A stretch of DNA of 6,977 nucleotides from an uncultured Prevotellaceae bacterium. Lineage in GTDB: Bacteria; Bacteroidota; Bacteroidia; Bacteroidales; Bacteroidaceae. Location: positions 1 through 6,977 of the forward strand of contig CAMJAO010000109.1 of the NCBI GenBank assembly GCA_946403615.1, given 5' to 3'. Within the stretch, counting starts at the first letter, position 1. Each line of letters starts with the position of its first letter. The position numbers and the translations under genes were made by a program. Below, piece after piece: positions 5,807-6,977 of this stretch. The notes beneath the pieces are model-generated. The model ran no database searches and had not been told where the DNA came from. It saw only the letters and a list, made by a program, of their open reading frames with translations.

Positions 5807-6977
5807 ACTACACCCTTTACGAACTCAACCATTTGGTTGGCGAGGCGATAGAAAACGCCTTGCCCGGTCAGTACTGGGTCGAGGCCGAATTGTCAGAGTC
5901 GCGCGAACATGGTGGTCATTGCTATATGGAACTGATACAGAAATCGTCCAAGAGCAATACGCCCATAGCAAAGGCTTCCGCTGTCTGTTGGCGCATGACA
6001 TGGCTGTTGGTGCGGCCTCATTTTGAGCGGATCACCGGCCAATCGCTTCACTCAGGTATGAAGGTGTTGCTCTGTGTCTCCGCCCAGTTTCATGAGAATT
6101 ACGGCTTCAAATGGGTAATCGACGACATCGACCCTGCCTTCACGTTGGGCGAGATGGCCATGAAACGCCAGGAGATAATCCGGGTTTTGAAGGAAGAAGG
6201 GGTGTTCGACCTCAACAAAGAACTCACCTTGCCTATGTTTGCCAACCGCATCGCCGTTATCTCCAGTGCCAGTGCAGCAGGTTACGGAGATTTCTGCAAC
6301 CAATTGGCCGACAATGAATACGGGTTCGTGTTCCACACGGAGTTATTCACTTCTGTCATGCAGGGCGAATTAGTGGAGAACAGTGTGATAGGCGCACTCA
6401 ACGCCATCAACAAACGAATCGACGACTTCGACTGTGTGGTCATCGCGCGTGGCGGCGGTGCCACCAGCGACCTTTCAGGCTTTGACACGCTCGATTTGGC
6501 GCGTAATGTGGCCAATTTCCCGTTGCCTGTTATCACGGGCATCGGACACGACCGCGATGAGAGTGTGCTCGACATGATTTCACACACGCGTGTGAAAACA
6601 CCCACAGCGGCTGCAGCGTTCCTCATCAATCACCTCAAACTGGTTCTCGACCGTATCGATTACGCCCAGCAGATTATCGTGCGACATGTCACCCAAAAAA
6701 TGGAGACACAACGGTTAAGGCTTGAACGGCTCGCACAGACCATTCCCGCTCTCTTCACCGTGGCAAAGACCAAACAAGAGGGTAGGGTGGAGCGCCTCTA
6801 CGCACGCATGGCGGCTGCCATGCAACGGCGCATCGACAGCAACAGTCACAAACTCTCGCTCTACGAACAGCGCATACCGGCACTCGTAGAACGAAAAATC
6901 ACCAACGAGCGTCACCGCATCAACATGATTGCCCAGCGCACACAGGCGCTCGATCCCCAACTCCTGCTCAACCGCGG
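5797..6977 (+). CDS. xseA: Exodeoxyribonuclease VII large subunit, 3' end outside the window
   Basis: The product is the large, catalytic subunit of exonuclease VII, a cytoplasmic nuclease that degrades single-stranded DNA from both ends and works with several copies of the small subunit XseB. The 393 visible residues show an N-terminal OB-fold (about 6-112, with YWVEAELSE and GHCYMEL), then the catalytic domain with RIAVISSASAAGYGDF (151-166), ARGGGATSDLSGFD (217-230) and PVITGIGHDRDESVLDMISHTRVKTPTA (244-271, given in parts: ITGIGHDRDES and HTRVKTPTA), and a long charged coiled-coil-like segment (about 280-380). The last visible residues, DPQLLLNRG, match the conserved start of the C-terminal end, so perhaps 40-60 residues are missing. 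The ATG at 5797 is chosen because it gives the usual short N-terminus before YTLYELNHLV; the frame is open upstream to 5644 but has no ATG there. The start sits inside an 11-bp tandem duplication. No promoter is visible; xseB would be expected just beyond the edge. Confidence 0.95.
   Translation, partial: MPKHYTLYELNHLVGEAIENALPGQYWVEAELSESREHGGHCYMELIQKSSKSNTPIAKASAVCWRMTWLLVRPHFERITGQSLHSGMKVLLCVSAQFHENYGFKWVIDDIDPAFTLGEMAMKRQEIIRVLKEEGVFDLNKELTLPMFANRIAVISSASAAGYGDFCNQLADNEYGFVFHTELFTSVMQGELVENSVIGALNAINKRIDDFDCVVIARGGGATSDLSGFDTLDLARNVANFPLPVITGIGHDRDESVLDMISHTRVKTPTAAAAFLINHLKLVLDRIDYAQQIIVRHVTQKMETQRLRLERLAQTIPALFTVAKTKQEGRVERLYARMAAAMQRRIDSNSHKLSLYEQRIPALVERKITNERHRINMIAQRTQALDPQLLLNR

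Noticed and set aside
5485..5832. 115-codon minus-strand frame with WSFGRLGV repeats and an LTSYLLPLTS-like tail
   Set aside because: It is merely the translation of the 24-bp and heptamer arrays plus parts of two real genes on the other strand. The 24-bp period naturally gives an 8-residue repeat.

Overview
The window comes from a member of the Bacteroidota, most likely Prevotella or a close relative. The pointers are a GH115 alpha-glucuronidase of the kind found in plant-fibre degraders, a Bacteroidetes-type S8 peptidase with an N-terminal prodomain, no Shine-Dalgarno sequences before the starts, a TAnnTTTG promoter box, and heptamer and low-complexity tandem repeats between genes. The genus is an inference from style and was not tested by a search.

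Layout, all genes on the + strand: a 57-residue winged-helix-like protein (12-185); a 113-bp gap with two small hairpins; a secreted GH115 xylan alpha-1,2-glucuronidase (299-3157); six bases later a cytoplasmic metallo-beta-lactamase-fold hydrolase with the full AHL-lactonase ligand set (3164-3913); a 280-bp gap holding a 150-bp imperfect palindrome that looks like a MITE, then a promoter; a secreted subtilase (4194-5594); a gap of about 200 bp made almost entirely of two adjoining tandem-repeat arrays; and xseA, the large subunit of exonuclease VII (5797 to the window edge, C-terminus missing).

The GH115 gene and the lactonase-like gene are probably one transcript, removing (4-O-methyl)glucuronate from xylan in the periplasm and hydrolysing an unknown lactone or ester in the cytoplasm. 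No SusC/SusD pair, other glycoside hydrolase or uronate catabolic gene lies in the window. The subtilase has its own promoter candidate. xseA has no recognisable promoter and may be read through from the subtilase gene or start from within the repeats.

The most unusual parts are non-coding. They are the 150-bp palindromic element at 3928-4077, the heptamer array that forms the last codons and stop of the subtilase gene, and an 11-bp duplication that copies the xseA start codon and leaves a second, out-of-frame ATG just upstream. No complete new multi-gene system is visible. No rRNA, tRNA, CRISPR array or transposase gene was seen.
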